Numbered from the stretch's first letter, positions 1 through 9,288 are shown. The stretch: DNA of 64,000 bases from Bin22 sp965207275 (GCA_965207275.1 CBDBMH010000002.1:1116001-1180000), one strand, 5' to 3'. The notes: generated by a model not told the origin, from the letters alone. Numbers and translations: made by a program.

Positions 1-224
1 CTGCCGGGAGTTCATTTCCCATAAGACAGGGAGTGAGCCAGGTGGTGGCATTTTGACATTGGAACAGGGGCGGAATTGGCAGTCGTTGATGAACCCAGTC
101 TCCAGGTTCGCGGTTCCCACCTTCCTGGGACCGAGGGGTCTCGCCAAACCGGACTTGGACGTCCGGCAGTCAGTGGAAAGGGACGGCATAAAGTCGTAAC
201 GTTTCTTACGTAATTCGGCGCCAA
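1..224. other. Intergenic region at left edge
   Basis: I see no gene here. The only open frame is a short minus-strand one with no ribosome binding site and no recognisable protein features. A TTGACA-like hexamer near 54-59 has no matching -10 box. The right end of the stretch runs into the nadK promoter. Confidence 0.5.
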
Positions 225-253
225 TTGACACTAAATTGGTGCAATGCTAGACT
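225..253 (+). promoter_or_regulatory. Promoter of nadK
   Basis: TTGACA at 225-230 is followed by exactly 17 bases and TAGACT at 248-253. Transcription should begin near 260. The ATG at 244 would lie upstream of the transcript start, so this promoter argues against that ATG as the nadK start. The same hexamer pair and spacing recurs at 23814-23842 on the other strand. Confidence 0.65.
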
Positions 254-303
254 GCGGTATCCTGGCCCGGCAACCATCAATACCGCTCGAAGGGTCGGTA
301 AAC

Positions 304-1167
304 TTGTCCAGCCAAATAAGAACCGTAGGCATCATCTACAACGCCCGGATTCCCGAGGCTCTGGACTTGAGCAATGCTATCGTAAATGAGCTTTCCCTGG
401 AGCAGAGCAGCTGGATTTCACCGGCGGAGAATCCCGAAGAGTTGCGAGAACAGGTTTCAGGCACCGACCTGGTGGTAACCGCCGGCGGAGATGGGACGAT
501 GCTGCGGGCGGTGCAGGTTACCGCCCCTATTGCGGTCCCAATGGTGGGCATAAACATGGGTCGCCTGGGATTCATGACCGAACTCCAGGTGCATGATGCC
601 CTGGAAAAGCTCCCGTCCTATTACAACGGCCACGCTCGGGTAGATGAACACAATATGATCAGCGCTCGCGTCGTGCGCCACGCCAACTCGTCTGCGCCCA
701 AGGTGGAAGGCCCCTATCACGCCCTGAACGACGTGGTCCTGACCCGTGGGTCTGTCTCCCGGGTGGTAACCATCCGCACCACCATAGATGGGGCGGAGGT
801 GGCGTCGCTGCGGGCCGACGGCATTATTTTGTCCACCGCTACGGGCAGTACGGGTTACAGCCTGGCCGTCGGCGGTCCTATTCTGGACCCGTTGTCCGAA
901 GACCTGATCATCAAGCCGGTGGCCGCTCACGTAGGAATGTCGGCGGCATTGGTGTTGCGGCCCGGGTCGAAGGTTGGACTTTACCTGGAGGGGGCCCAGG
1001 AAGCGGTGTTAAGCGTGGACGGGTATATTGAGCGGGAGTTGCAGCCCGGTGACCGGGTGGAAGTCGAGCAAAGCCCCCTGAAGGCCAGATTCCTGCGGGC
1101 CCATCCCAGCAACCATTTCTACGCTACCCTGACCCGCCGCCTGGGCTTCAGCATTAGAGGACAGTAA
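304..1167 (+). CDS. nadK: NAD kinase
   Basis: Phosphorylates NAD to NADP in the cytoplasm. Numbered from the TTG at 304, the GGDGT motif is at residues 61-65, the NDVVL segment that carries the conserved Asn is near 142, and TATGSTGYSLAVGGP is near 178. These are the three hallmark regions of the family, and the length of 287 residues is normal. The frame stays open back to an ATG at 244, but that codon sits just before the -10 box of a good promoter. The TTG at 304 has a GAAGGG ribosome binding site at about 289-294, so I prefer it. The Nudix gene follows after 67 bases on the same strand, so both probably share a transcript and a theme of nucleotide-cofactor metabolism. Confidence 0.95.
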   Translation: MSSQIRTVGIIYNARIPEALDLSNAIVNELSLEQSSWISPAENPEELREQVSGTDLVVTAGGDGTMLRAVQVTAPIAVPMVGINMGRLGFMTELQVHDALEKLPSYYNGHARVDEHNMISARVVRHANSSAPKVEGPYHALNDVVLTRGSVSRVVTIRTTIDGAEVASLRADGIILSTATGSTGYSLAVGGPILDPLSEDLIIKPVAAHVGMSAALVLRPGSKVGLYLEGAQEAVLSVDGYIERELQPGDRVEVEQSPLKARFLRAHPSNHFYATLTRRLGFSIRGQ

Positions 1168-1234
1168 TCAGCGCCGGCAGGATTCCATTATTGGCGCCGG
1201 CGGCCAGGCAAACAGTAATACGCATCCAAGGAAC

Positions 1235-1789
1235 ATGGAACGAGACCTTACCGAAACTACCATCGCTTCAGCAACCCATTACCAGGGAACAATCCTTGCC
1301 TTGCGAAGGGACCGGGTGCGGATGCCCAACGGCCGCATAACCGTCCGCGAAGTGGTCGAACACTCCGATTCAGTGTGCATGGTGCCCCTGGACGCCGAGG
1401 GCAACGTCCTGCTGGTGCGCCAGTACCGGAAGCCTACCGAGTCCGCCCTGCTGGAAGTGCCGGCCGGCGGCATCGAGGAGGGCGAAACTCCGGAGCAGGC
1501 GGCCATGCGCGAGCTGCAGGAGGAGGTGTCGCACGTGGCCGGCACCCTGACTTCTCTGGCGGGATTCTGGCTGGCCCCCGGCTGGTGCGATGAGTACATG
1601 TACGCCTTTCTCGCCACTGACCTGCAGCCTTCCGCCCTGGAGCAGGACTTCGACGAAATGGTTGATACGGTTCGCGTGCCCCTGGCAGAGACCCTTGAAC
1701 TGATAGAGGAAGGGGTGATTCAGGATGCCAAAAGCATCGCATCCCTGCTGCAGGCCATGCGAGTCGTTGGAGCGAACCCGGCAGGATAG
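1235..1789 (+). CDS. Nudix hydrolase, ADP-ribose pyrophosphatase type
   Basis: A hydrolase of nucleoside diphosphates linked to another moiety, most like ADP-ribose pyrophosphatases. The Nudix box runs from G78 through E84 to R92-E93-L94-x-E96-E97. The Gly expected next is Ser99, a small deviation. Upstream is the substrate-proximal strand with LLVRQYRKP, typical of the ADPRase subgroup. At 184 residues it is the usual length for one Nudix domain with its N-terminal dimerisation strand. It follows nadK closely and probably belongs to that operon, consistent with turnover of NAD-derived metabolites. The exact substrate cannot be told from sequence alone. Confidence 0.88.
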   Translation: MERDLTETTIASATHYQGTILALRRDRVRMPNGRITVREVVEHSDSVCMVPLDAEGNVLLVRQYRKPTESALLEVPAGGIEEGETPEQAAMRELQEEVSHVAGTLTSLAGFWLAPGWCDEYMYAFLATDLQPSALEQDFDEMVDTVRVPLAETLELIEEGVIQDAKSIASLLQAMRVVGANPAG

Positions 1790-1995
1790 TTGGGCTGGGT
1801 GTCCCGGCTTTGAGTCAGCCGCACGACAGGTGGAGGGGTCTGGGGCCAACGGTGCGACAGGCTCACCAGCAACGGGACTGGGTTGATTTGCAGGCCATGC
1901 GGATTGTTGGGGACGCCGGTTCTGTGGATAATTAGGGGAGAAAATCGGCAGGGGCCTTTTTGCCATGCCGAAAATGGGGAGAGAACAAATAGACT

Positions 1996-3675
1996 ATGCT
2001 TGAGCATGATGTCCTGGTAATAGGCGCAGGACTGGCGGGCATGAGAGCTGCCATTGCCGCCAGCGCGAACGGCGCCAACACTGCCATTATCAGCAAGGTG
2101 CATCCGGTACGCAGCCATTCCAACGCCGCCCAGGGTGGCATTAACGCCGCCCTCCTTGATCGGGGCGACGACTGGGAAGACCATGCCTACGACACTATCA
2201 AGGGAAGCGACTTTCTGGGTGACCAGGACGCCATCGAGATAATGTGCCGCTCGGCCGGCCGCGCCCTGATCGACATGGAACACATGGGAGTTACGTTCAA
2301 TCGGGACGATGAGGGCAAGCTGGGCACCAGGGCCTTTGGCGGCCAGCGCCGGGCACGAACCTTCTTCGTGGGCGACTTCACCGGACAGGCCCTGCTCCAC
2401 GTGATGTTCGAGCAGTTGATCAAGTCCCAGGTCCGCAGCTACGAGGAGTGGTTCGTTACGTCCCTGATTATCGAGGACGGCCAGGTGGGCGGCGTAACCG
2501 CCCTGGAAATCCGCACGGGCCAGCTTCACGCCATCCGGGCCAAGACCATCATTCTGGCCACGGGCGGGTGCGGCCGAATATTTGAGCCATCCACCAACGC
2601 CCTGATCGTTACCGGGGACGGCATGGCCCTGGCCTACAACGCCGGCGCCGGCCTGATGGACATGGAAATGGTCCAATATCATCCCACGACCCTGGCCGGC
2701 AGCGGTGTGCTGCTGTCCGAAGCGGCCCGCGGCGAGGGGGCGTACCTTCGGGACAAGAACGGCAATCGCTTCATGGAACGATACGCTCCCAACATGATGG
2801 AGTTGGCGTCCCGGGACGTGGTCTCCCGCGCCGAGCAGACCGAAATCAACGCCGGCAACGGCGTCAACGGCTGCGTTTTCCTGGACTGCACGCATCTGGG
2901 TGAAGCTCTCATTATGGAGAAGCTGAGCCAGATCCGGGAAATTGGCATTGACCTGGCCGGCGTGGACATGATCAAAGAGCCGGTACCCATCCGGCCCGGC
3001 ATGCACTACATCATGGGTGGTATCAAGACCGACAATGACGGCCTGACCAGCATCCCCGGCGTGTACGCCGCCGGCGAGTGCGCCAACGTCAGCGTCCATG
3101 GCGGTAACCGCCTGGGCGCCAATTCCCTTCTGGACACCATCGTATTCGGCGAACGGTCCGGCAACCACGCCGCCGACGCCTGCCGCAGCATCAATTTTCT
3201 GGACTTTAGCGAGGACGAAGTTGTTGCCAGGGAGGAACGCCGGATCGCCGACCTGCTGGAGCGGCCCGACAACGGCGACCGCTGGGGCGCCATCCGCCAG
3301 GCCATGGGCGAGTCCATGGTGCGAAATGTTGCCGTCTTCCGGGACGAGCAGACCATTGGCGAGGCCATCCGAGACTTTTCGGACCTGCGCGAACGCTACA
3401 ACGTGGTGCCGGTGGAGAACAAGCGTCGCATCTTTAATACCGACCTGGTGTTCGCGCTGGAGCTGGGATACATGCTCGACGTGGCCGACACCATCGCCTT
3501 CAGCGCCCTTGAGCGGCGGGAAAGTCGCGGCGCCAATGCCCGTACCGATTTCCCGGAGCGCGACGACGAAAACTGGCTGAAGCACATTGTCGCCAGGAAG
3601 GGAGAGGTCGGACCTGAACTGTCCTACCTGCCCGTAACCATCACCAAGTGGACTCCTGAAGAGAGGAAGTATTAG
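1996..3675 (+). CDS. sdhA: Succinate dehydrogenase / fumarate reductase flavoprotein subunit
   Basis: Flavoprotein that oxidises succinate to fumarate, or the reverse. The dinucleotide-binding GAGLAG is at residues 10-15, and the RSHSNAAQGG segment with the likely FAD-linking His41 follows. YHPTTL and the active-site HGGNRLG at 368-374 are present. At 559 residues it is full length. It is the first gene of a three-gene operon: sdhB starts three bases after its stop, and an HdrB-like subunit follows. No membrane-anchor genes of the SdhC/SdhD type occur nearby. The ribosome binding site is weak (GGGGAGAG about 14 bases upstream), so the start is less certain than the identity. Confidence 0.95.
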   Translation: MLEHDVLVIGAGLAGMRAAIAASANGANTAIISKVHPVRSHSNAAQGGINAALLDRGDDWEDHAYDTIKGSDFLGDQDAIEIMCRSAGRALIDMEHMGVTFNRDDEGKLGTRAFGGQRRARTFFVGDFTGQALLHVMFEQLIKSQVRSYEEWFVTSLIIEDGQVGGVTALEIRTGQLHAIRAKTIILATGGCGRIFEPSTNALIVTGDGMALAYNAGAGLMDMEMVQYHPTTLAGSGVLLSEAARGEGAYLRDKNGNRFMERYAPNMMELASRDVVSRAEQTEINAGNGVNGCVFLDCTHLGEALIMEKLSQIREIGIDLAGVDMIKEPVPIRPGMHYIMGGIKTDNDGLTSIPGVYAAGECANVSVHGGNRLGANSLLDTIVFGERSGNHAADACRSINFLDFSEDEVVAREERRIADLLERPDNGDRWGAIRQAMGESMVRNVAVFRDEQTIGEAIRDFSDLRERYNVVPVENKRRIFNTDLVFALELGYMLDVADTIAFSALERRESRGANARTDFPERDDENWLKHIVARKGEVGPELSYLPVTITKWTPEERKY

Positions 3676-3678
3676 CCA

Positions 3679-4683
3679 ATGGACGTTACCATCAAAATCA
3701 GACGCTTTGATCCTGAAGCGGAACAGCCAGCCAGCTACTGGGAAAGCTTCGATGTTTCCGTGGCTGACAATGCGACGGTGCTGGATGCGCTGATCAAGAT
3801 CCGCGAGGAGATGGACGGCACCCTTACCCTCCGTTGCTCCTGCCGCAGCGCCATCTGCGGCTCCTGCGCCATGCGCATCAATGGCCATGCCGGCCTGGCC
3901 TGCAAGACGGCGCTGGCTCTGGCCATTGGCGAGGACAATTCGGTTACGATTGAACCTGCCGGCGTTATGAAGGTGATCAAGGATCTGGCCGTGGACTTTG
4001 AAATGTTCTGGGACAAGATCCGGGCCGTGGAACCCTACCTGCAGCCCGCCGGGGCGGAGCCCGAGGGCGAGTACATCGCTTCCAACGATTCCATGCTGCA
4101 CCTGTCCGGCGTCACCGCCTGCATCATGTGCGGCGCCTGCGTGTCCGACTGCACCGTGCTGGAAGTGGACCCCACTTTCCTGGGCCCGGCGGCCCTGGCC
4201 AAGGCCTACCGCTTTACTGCAGATCCACGGGACGGCAACCGGGAAGGGGTGTCCCGCGAACGGCTGCGCAACCTGAGCGAGGCCACGGGCATGTGGGACT
4301 GCACCCGATGCAACGAATGCGTCCAGGCGTGTCCCAAGGGTGTTGCGCCCATGGACCGCATCATGGGCCTTCGCGAGCAGGCTCTGCAGGCCGGCTTCAC
4401 CAACAACAACGGCGCCCGCCACACCGGCGCCTTCACCGAATCTGTGGGCAACAGCGGTCGGCTGGACGAACTGAGGCTTCCCATCAAGTCAGTTGGCGGC
4501 GTCACCAACGTGGCGGCCATGATCAGCTACGCCCCGGTGGGCTGGCGGGCCCTCACACATGGCAAGATGCCCCCTATCCGCCACCATAACGTGGAAAATG
4601 TGGAAAACGTCCGCCGGTTGTTTCGCAAGCTGGAACCGGAACTGGCTGGGACGCGGATCGGCAGAAATTCACCCTTCGGCTAG
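3679..4683 (+). CDS. sdhB: Succinate dehydrogenase / fumarate reductase iron-sulfur subunit
   Basis: Carries electrons from SdhA through iron-sulfur clusters. The N-terminal ferredoxin domain holds the 2Fe-2S cysteines C53, C55, C60, C63 and C75. The C-terminal part has two CxxCxxCxxxC motifs, C148-C158 and C208-C218. In classical SdhB the second of these lacks the middle Cys and binds a 3Fe-4S cluster; here C211 is present, suggesting two 4Fe-4S clusters. This arrangement fits enzymes paired with an HdrB-like subunit. The protein is about 90 residues longer than classical SdhB, because of a C-terminal tail without recognisable motifs. Confidence 0.94.
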   Translation: MDVTIKIRRFDPEAEQPASYWESFDVSVADNATVLDALIKIREEMDGTLTLRCSCRSAICGSCAMRINGHAGLACKTALALAIGEDNSVTIEPAGVMKVIKDLAVDFEMFWDKIRAVEPYLQPAGAEPEGEYIASNDSMLHLSGVTACIMCGACVSDCTVLEVDPTFLGPAALAKAYRFTADPRDGNREGVSRERLRNLSEATGMWDCTRCNECVQACPKGVAPMDRIMGLREQALQAGFTNNNGARHTGAFTESVGNSGRLDELRLPIKSVGGVTNVAAMISYAPVGWRALTHGKMPPIRHHNVENVENVRRLFRKLEPELAGTRIGRNSPFG

Positions 4684-4754
4684 GCTATTCGATGCCTCGG
4701 GCCGACGGGCTACTCCCCTTAAGAAAGGGGCGCATTGACAGGAGGAACTTAACA

Positions 4755-5639
4755 GTGAAGTATGCTTTTTTCCCCGGCTGCGTTTCCCAGGGAGCCGCGC
4801 CGGAACTGTACCCCGCCGCGGTGATGATTTGCCAGCGCATTGGCATTGAGCTGGAGGAGATTCCAGGCTGGACGTGTACTGGCGCCGGCGTAATGCAGGA
4901 ACGCAACCAGTTTTTTGCCGATACTCTTAATGCGCGGAACTTTGCCAAGGCCGAGCAGATGGGCTTGCCGATCCTGACCATTTGCAGCACCTGCCAGGGC
5001 GTAATGAGCCAGGCCAACAAGCGAATGTTGCGGGACCCGGAGTACCTGGCCGAAATCAACAGCCACCTGGCCGAGGAAGGCCTGGAGTACAAGGGCACCG
5101 CCGAGCCGAAGCACCTGCTGTGGATCCTGATCGAGGATATCGGGCTGGACAAGGTTACCGAACTGGTAACCCGCCCGCTGGCCGGCATTCGTATGGCCCC
5201 ATTCTACGGCTGCTACATCGTCCGTCCCACGGAGGCCCTGGACATCGAAGAACACCCGGAGCGGCAGACTTCGCTGGAGACTCTAATCGAGACCCTGGGT
5301 GCCACCGTGGTGGACTTCGAGGGCAAGACACGCTGCTGCGGCTTCCCCATTCTTACTATCAACGAGAAAAACTCCATGGCCATGGTGGGCAAGCATACGT
5401 CGGAAGCCAAGGACCTGGGAGCCGACGCCATGATCACTCCCTGTCCCCTCTGCCATCTGAACCTGGACGGCTACCAGCCCAAGGCTTCGGCCCAGTTGAA
5501 GCGCAAGGTTGACTTGCCAATTCTCCATCTTCCCCAGGCCATTGGGCTTGCCATGGGTATTGCCCCCCAGGAACTGGGCCTGCAAAGGCACATCATGAGC
5601 ACCCAACCCTTGACCGTAAAGCTGGGTGGCGGCCGCTGA
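4755..5639 (+). CDS. HdrB-like CCG-domain subunit of succinate dehydrogenase
   Basis: Two cysteine-rich CCG domains, as in heterodisulfide reductase subunit B and the SdhE subunit of anchorless succinate dehydrogenases. From the GTG start, domain one has C9, C41 (WTCTG, one Cys where CC is usual) and C75xxC78. Domain two has a GC, a CCGF and a CPLC motif. The GTG at 4755 is chosen because AGGAGGAA lies seven bases upstream; an in-frame ATG at 4692 lacks a ribosome binding site and would add 21 atypical residues. I see no membrane segment. It most likely passes electrons between the SdhAB pair and a quinone or thiol partner at the membrane surface. Confidence 0.87.
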   Translation: MKYAFFPGCVSQGAAPELYPAAVMICQRIGIELEEIPGWTCTGAGVMQERNQFFADTLNARNFAKAEQMGLPILTICSTCQGVMSQANKRMLRDPEYLAEINSHLAEEGLEYKGTAEPKHLLWILIEDIGLDKVTELVTRPLAGIRMAPFYGCYIVRPTEALDIEEHPERQTSLETLIETLGATVVDFEGKTRCCGFPILTINEKNSMAMVGKHTSEAKDLGADAMITPCPLCHLNLDGYQPKASAQLKRKVDLPILHLPQAIGLAMGIAPQELGLQRHIMSTQPLTVKLGGGR

Positions 5640-5678
5640 TCCGCCGGTCCCGCCCAACCTGAAAGGGAAATCAACAGT

Positions 5679-5706
5679 CGGCGGCGCCAACCTGCGCCGC
5701 CGATTC
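5679..5706 (+). terminator. Hairpin after the succinate dehydrogenase operon
   Basis: A perfect nine-base stem (CGGCGGCGC with GCGCCGCCG) closes a six-base loop, followed by ATTCTCTATAA rather than a clean U-tract. It may end the sdh transcript or only stabilise its 3' end. Confidence 0.45.
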
Positions 5707-5717
5707 TCTATAAAGCC

Positions 5718-6515
5718 GTGGGTCTCCGCGACACTCTGCTACGGAGGATGTGGGAACCAGTGCAGCGCCACGATGAGAATATCCTATTGATGCCTGAAGA
5801 CTGGCAAAGGGCCCTGGCCATTGTCGCTCACCCCGATGACCTGGAATACGGCGGGGCCAGCGCCATCGCGAAGTGGACCGCCCAGGGTAAGGAGGTCATT
5901 TACCTGATGGTGTCCAGGGGCGAAGCAGGAATAGACAGCATGGACCCTTCGGTTGTCGGGCCGCTGCGGTCCCAGGAGGAAATCAACGCGGCCGCCGTGG
6001 TCGGAGTCAATGTGGTGGAGTTTCTTGATTACCCGGACGGAATTATCGAGTATGGCGTCGCCCTGCGCCGGGACTTGTGCCGGGCCATTCGCAGGCACCG
6101 ACCGGAAGTGTTGGTTACCATCAACTACGGCCTGAAGTTTTCTTCGGGCCACCTCAATATGGCCGACCATCGCCACGTGGGCCTGGCCGTTCTCGATTCC
6201 GCCCGGGATGCTGGCAATCGGTGGATATTCCCGGAGTTAGCAAAAGAGGGACTTGCGCCCTGGAACAGAGTGCGCTTCGTCGCGGTGCTGGGAGCCGACC
6301 GGGCCAATGCCCATCACGGCATCGACGTCACCGGGTTCCTGGAGCGTGGCCTGGACTCGTTGAGGCAGCACCGGGCTTACCTGGACAACCTGGCTACCTC
6401 GGCCGAGGAGACCTACGATTTCCTGACCGCCCATGCGCGTGATGCAGGGCAGGCCATTGGCTGCGAACACGGTATGCTGGTGGAATTGGTCCTGATTAAC
6501 GAGCCCTGGGGATAG
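5718..6515 (+). CDS. PIG-L family deacetylase
   Basis: A LmbE/PIG-L fold zinc hydrolase that removes acetyl groups from N-acetylglucosaminyl conjugates. The zinc-binding AHPDD is at residues 37-41 (GTG start at 5718), and ADHRH later supplies the third ligand region. Family members act on GlcNAc-PI, mycothiol or bacillithiol precursors, or antibiotics; no neighbour decides between these. Start choice is uncertain: the GTG at 5718 has no clear ribosome binding site, an ATG at 5748 has GGAGG directly against it, and an ATG at 5790 begins just before the conserved domain. Length of 242 to 265 residues suits the family. Confidence 0.85.
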   Translation: MGLRDTLLRRMWEPVQRHDENILLMPEDWQRALAIVAHPDDLEYGGASAIAKWTAQGKEVIYLMVSRGEAGIDSMDPSVVGPLRSQEEINAAAVVGVNVVEFLDYPDGIIEYGVALRRDLCRAIRRHRPEVLVTINYGLKFSSGHLNMADHRHVGLAVLDSARDAGNRWIFPELAKEGLAPWNRVRFVAVLGADRANAHHGIDVTGFLERGLDSLRQHRAYLDNLATSAEETYDFLTAHARDAGQAIGCEHGMLVELVLINEPWG

Positions 6516-6596
6516 TCCTTGGGAGTTACGGGCTCAGAATTGCGCCAACAATGGCCCTGCTGGCTCTCCTGTTTTTTGGCGGGGGAATTACAGAGG

Positions 6597-7913
6597 TCAC
6601 CAATTGCTGCTGCGTTCCGCATGAACGTGGTCGGGCAACCGGTAGGACAAGCCCTCATCGGAATAGGCTGACACCATCAGCAAAGTTGCGAAGGTTGGTT
6701 CGCCGGCTCTTCTGAAGACTGACTGCAATCGCTTGATCTTCTGGTCCAACCGGTACCAGAACAAAGGGAAAGGCAAGTTGCTTTCCGGGAAGCGTAGCTG
6801 GTCCGCCAGATTATCACCAATCAGCCCCCTGGAAACGGGATAAATGAGCTTGTTTACCATGCTCTTTCGCGCTTCCGGGTCTTCAATTCCGGCCACCAGT
6901 GGCGCCGAGTTGATCAGGGCATTGGACATCAGGATGGCTTCGTCGGTTGGCGGCGGTTCGCAGAGCAGCCCGATCTGGTGCATCGCGGTGGCGCTTGCTT
7001 CATCGGTGTAAAGGATGCTTTCAGGTACACCCATCAGGTAGCCGGAATAGCGCCACACGGCGTAGAAACCGGCCTTTTCCTCTGCGGTGTATTCGGCGCC
7101 CAGCTTGCTGGAAAACTCAAGAGTGCGTCCGGCGAAATTGGCAACTGCAAAGCCCATGTGTGCCGCGCTGATCGGTACTCCCCAGGCTTCGTGTTCCCAT
7201 TCTTCGGACTCAGCTAACAGTCGACGAATCTGGCCGTGGATAAAGCGGATGCGAACCGAGAGTTTCCAGCCATCGCCCTGTCGTTCCAGCCCCCCGGGGA
7301 AGAAGATTTCCAGCATGTGGCGATTGTTCTGCCTGAGCCTCCAGACGCCGTTGTCAAAGATTCGGCCGGTCTGGGTGAAGGACTTGCTGATCAGCGTCGA
7401 GAATCCGACTAGCAATGTGCCAGCAACAAAGCCCGCAAGGATGTTGGCGGCGTTCCGCTGAAAGGCTATTATGCCCGGGTAAAAGACGCTCTGGTCCAGC
7501 CAATCAGGCACCGGTTGGGGAGCGGTGATAAAGAAATCACGCAATGCCTGGGGCGCTTCCCTGAGGCCCGCCTCGTCTTCCTGCATTCCGGCATTTATGA
7601 AGCGATGAACGTCGTCCGAAGACAAGGAGGCCATCTCTTCCAAGAGGGCGTCCATGACTGGGTCGCCGATCAAGGTGTGGGCAATGTAGTTATCGGCGGC
7701 GGACTCGTTGACAATCCGCGCCTTCTGGTAGTTTTCCCGATATGCGCTGGGAATACGATCAGCGGATAGCATAACGCAAGGTTCGCAATACACACCTGGA
7801 GGCAATAACAATACCTTGCTGCCTCGGAGTGATGTTACCACTTCCAGGTAGTCTATCGCTATTGGATGGAAGGCTGGAATTGCAAGCAGTTCTCGTTCAA
7901 CTGGTTTGACCAC
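6597..7913 (-). CDS. MpaB / latex-clearing-protein family oxygenase homolog (DUF2236)
   Basis: Resembles the MpaB and rubber-oxygenase (Lcp) catalytic domain, a b-type haem fold. The SKSFTQTGR stretch at 176-184, the RIRFIHGQIRR segment with candidate haem-ligand His226, and WGVPISAAHMG at 244-254 match the family's conserved blocks. Some members cleave isoprenoid double bonds with O2; most are uncharacterised. The first 47 residues before MLSADR are not clearly part of the domain, and the GTG start has no good ribosome binding site, so the real start may be the ATG that encodes Met48. It is isolated between convergent and codirectional genes, with no obvious partner. Confidence 0.72.
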   Translation of the reverse strand: MVKPVERELLAIPAFHPIAIDYLEVVTSLRGSKVLLLPPGVYCEPCVMLSADRIPSAYRENYQKARIVNESAADNYIAHTLIGDPVMDALLEEMASLSSDDVHRFINAGMQEDEAGLREAPQALRDFFITAPQPVPDWLDQSVFYPGIIAFQRNAANILAGFVAGTLLVGFSTLISKSFTQTGRIFDNGVWRLRQNNRHMLEIFFPGGLERQGDGWKLSVRIRFIHGQIRRLLAESEEWEHEAWGVPISAAHMGFAVANFAGRTLEFSSKLGAEYTAEEKAGFYAVWRYSGYLMGVPESILYTDEASATAMHQIGLLCEPPPTDEAILMSNALINSAPLVAGIEDPEARKSMVNKLIYPVSRGLIGDNLADQLRFPESNLPFPLFWYRLDQKIKRLQSVFRRAGEPTFATLLMVSAYSDEGLSYRLPDHVHAERSSNW

Positions 7914-7992
7914 GAGGGGCGGCCCTTTGACATGCCCCTGGCGAAGGGAGAATCAACCGCCAAACCGGATGAACTGGGCCACTAGCGCGACT

Positions 7993-9288
7993 CTAGCCAG
8001 TTAGGGTGGGGGCAACCTCACGAACCGCGTCCAAGGTTCTTTCCACGTCCTCCTCCGTATGTACGAGGGAGGGGTAATACTTCTGGGGCCACCCTTTCAG
8101 AATGCCCCGCTCCAGCAGGCCCTGGTTCAGGCGGGCCATAAGACTTCCGTTGGCTGCCAGGCCATCCCGGTAATTTAGGACCGGCCTGTCAATGAAATAA
8201 ATGTCGAATATGGGGTCCTCCCCGCTGCTCTGGACGGCCAGGCCGTTTTCGGCGCAGATTTCCAGCAGGCCTTCCCGGAGCCTTCGCCCCGTGCTCCACA
8301 AGCGTTCGTAGGCCCCTTCTTTCCGCATCTCCGCCAGCGTTGCCAGGCCGGCGGCGCAGGCCACGGGATTACCGTTCAGGGTGCCGATCTGGTTGACGTA
8401 GTCGTCCGAGTCGACCAGGGACTGGTCGTACACCGACATTATGTCACCCTGCCCCATGACTGCGGCCAGGGGGTAGCCGCCGCCCATTATCTTGCCCATG
8501 GAGCAGAGGTCGGGCGTTACTCCGTAGTATACCTGGGCTCCGCCGTAGGCCAACCGGTAACCGGTGACCACTTCGTCAAAAATCAGCGGAATGTCATATT
8601 TCCTGGTCAGGTCCCGCAATCCCTGAAGAAAGCCGGGCCTGGGGGCGATAATGCGCTGCACCGGTTCCACGATCACGGCGGCCAGTTCATCGTGGTGGGC
8701 ATCGATGATGGACTCGGTAGTGTCCAGGTCGTTGTAGGGCGCTATCAGCATCAAGTCCTGGATGGCGCGGGGAATGCCGCCGCTGTTGGGCACGGCCACG
8801 GGAAATTCCTCGGTGGCGGAGGGTGTAACACTCATCAGGGCGTAATCGCTGGTCCCGTGAAATCCTCCCTCGAACTTGAGGATCTTGTCGCGCTTGCGGT
8901 AGGCCCTGGCCGCCCGCATACATTGGAAGCAGGCGTCGGTGCCGCTGGTGGTGAACCTTACCTTGTCGGCGCAGGGAACCGAGTTGACCAGTTCCTCGGC
9001 CAGCAGGACCGCTTTTTCATTGGTAGTAAAGAAGGTGCTGCCCTGGCTAACGGCTTCATGCACCGCCTCCACCACGGCGGGGTGGGCATGCCCCAGCACC
9101 ATAGGGCCGGAACCCATCAGCCAGTCCACGTATTCGTTGCCGCTAACATCCCAGACGTGGGATCCCCTTCCCTCCCGTGCGAGGAAGTTCACCGATTCGG
9201 GAAAGTTCGTATTGCCCGAACCGCCGCCGGGCAGGTAACGGGAAGCCTTTTCCAGCAAATCCATTTCCCGAGAACTTCGATTCACCAC
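7993..9288 (-). CDS. Class III aminotransferase, glutamate-1-semialdehyde aminomutase-like
   Basis: A fold-type I PLP enzyme. The PLP-binding Lys266 lies in SMGKIMGGG, with Asp238 in the preceding FDEVVTGYR motif. SGTDA at 115-119 corresponds to the phosphate-contact loop, where GSA aminomutases normally have SGTEA. Overall layout and length (431) resemble HemL, but many HemL-like paralogs act on other amino compounds, and no haem-biosynthesis gene is nearby. I therefore do not assign hemL. It is transcribed towards the MpaB-like gene and away from mdh. Confidence 0.8.
   Translation of the reverse strand: MVNRSSREMDLLEKASRYLPGGGSGNTNFPESVNFLAREGRGSHVWDVSGNEYVDWLMGSGPMVLGHAHPAVVEAVHEAVSQGSTFFTTNEKAVLLAEELVNSVPCADKVRFTTSGTDACFQCMRAARAYRKRDKILKFEGGFHGTSDYALMSVTPSATEEFPVAVPNSGGIPRAIQDLMLIAPYNDLDTTESIIDAHHDELAAVIVEPVQRIIAPRPGFLQGLRDLTRKYDIPLIFDEVVTGYRLAYGGAQVYYGVTPDLCSMGKIMGGGYPLAAVMGQGDIMSVYDQSLVDSDDYVNQIGTLNGNPVACAAGLATLAEMRKEGAYERLWSTGRRLREGLLEICAENGLAVQSSGEDPIFDIYFIDRPVLNYRDGLAANGSLMARLNQGLLERGILKGWPQKYYPSLVHTEEDVERTLDAVREVAPTLTG

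Noticed and set aside
1720..4422. Very long minus-strand open frame (about 900 codons) across sdhA and sdhB
   Set aside because: It is antisense to two clear genes with full family motifs; its sequence is Gly/His/Ala-rich without domains. Such frames arise from codon bias in GC-rich genes.
7993..9288. Assignment as HemL for tetrapyrrole synthesis
   Set aside because: Family resemblance is good but the phosphate-loop change and lack of haem genes nearby make the specific name unsafe; kept as an aminotransferase.
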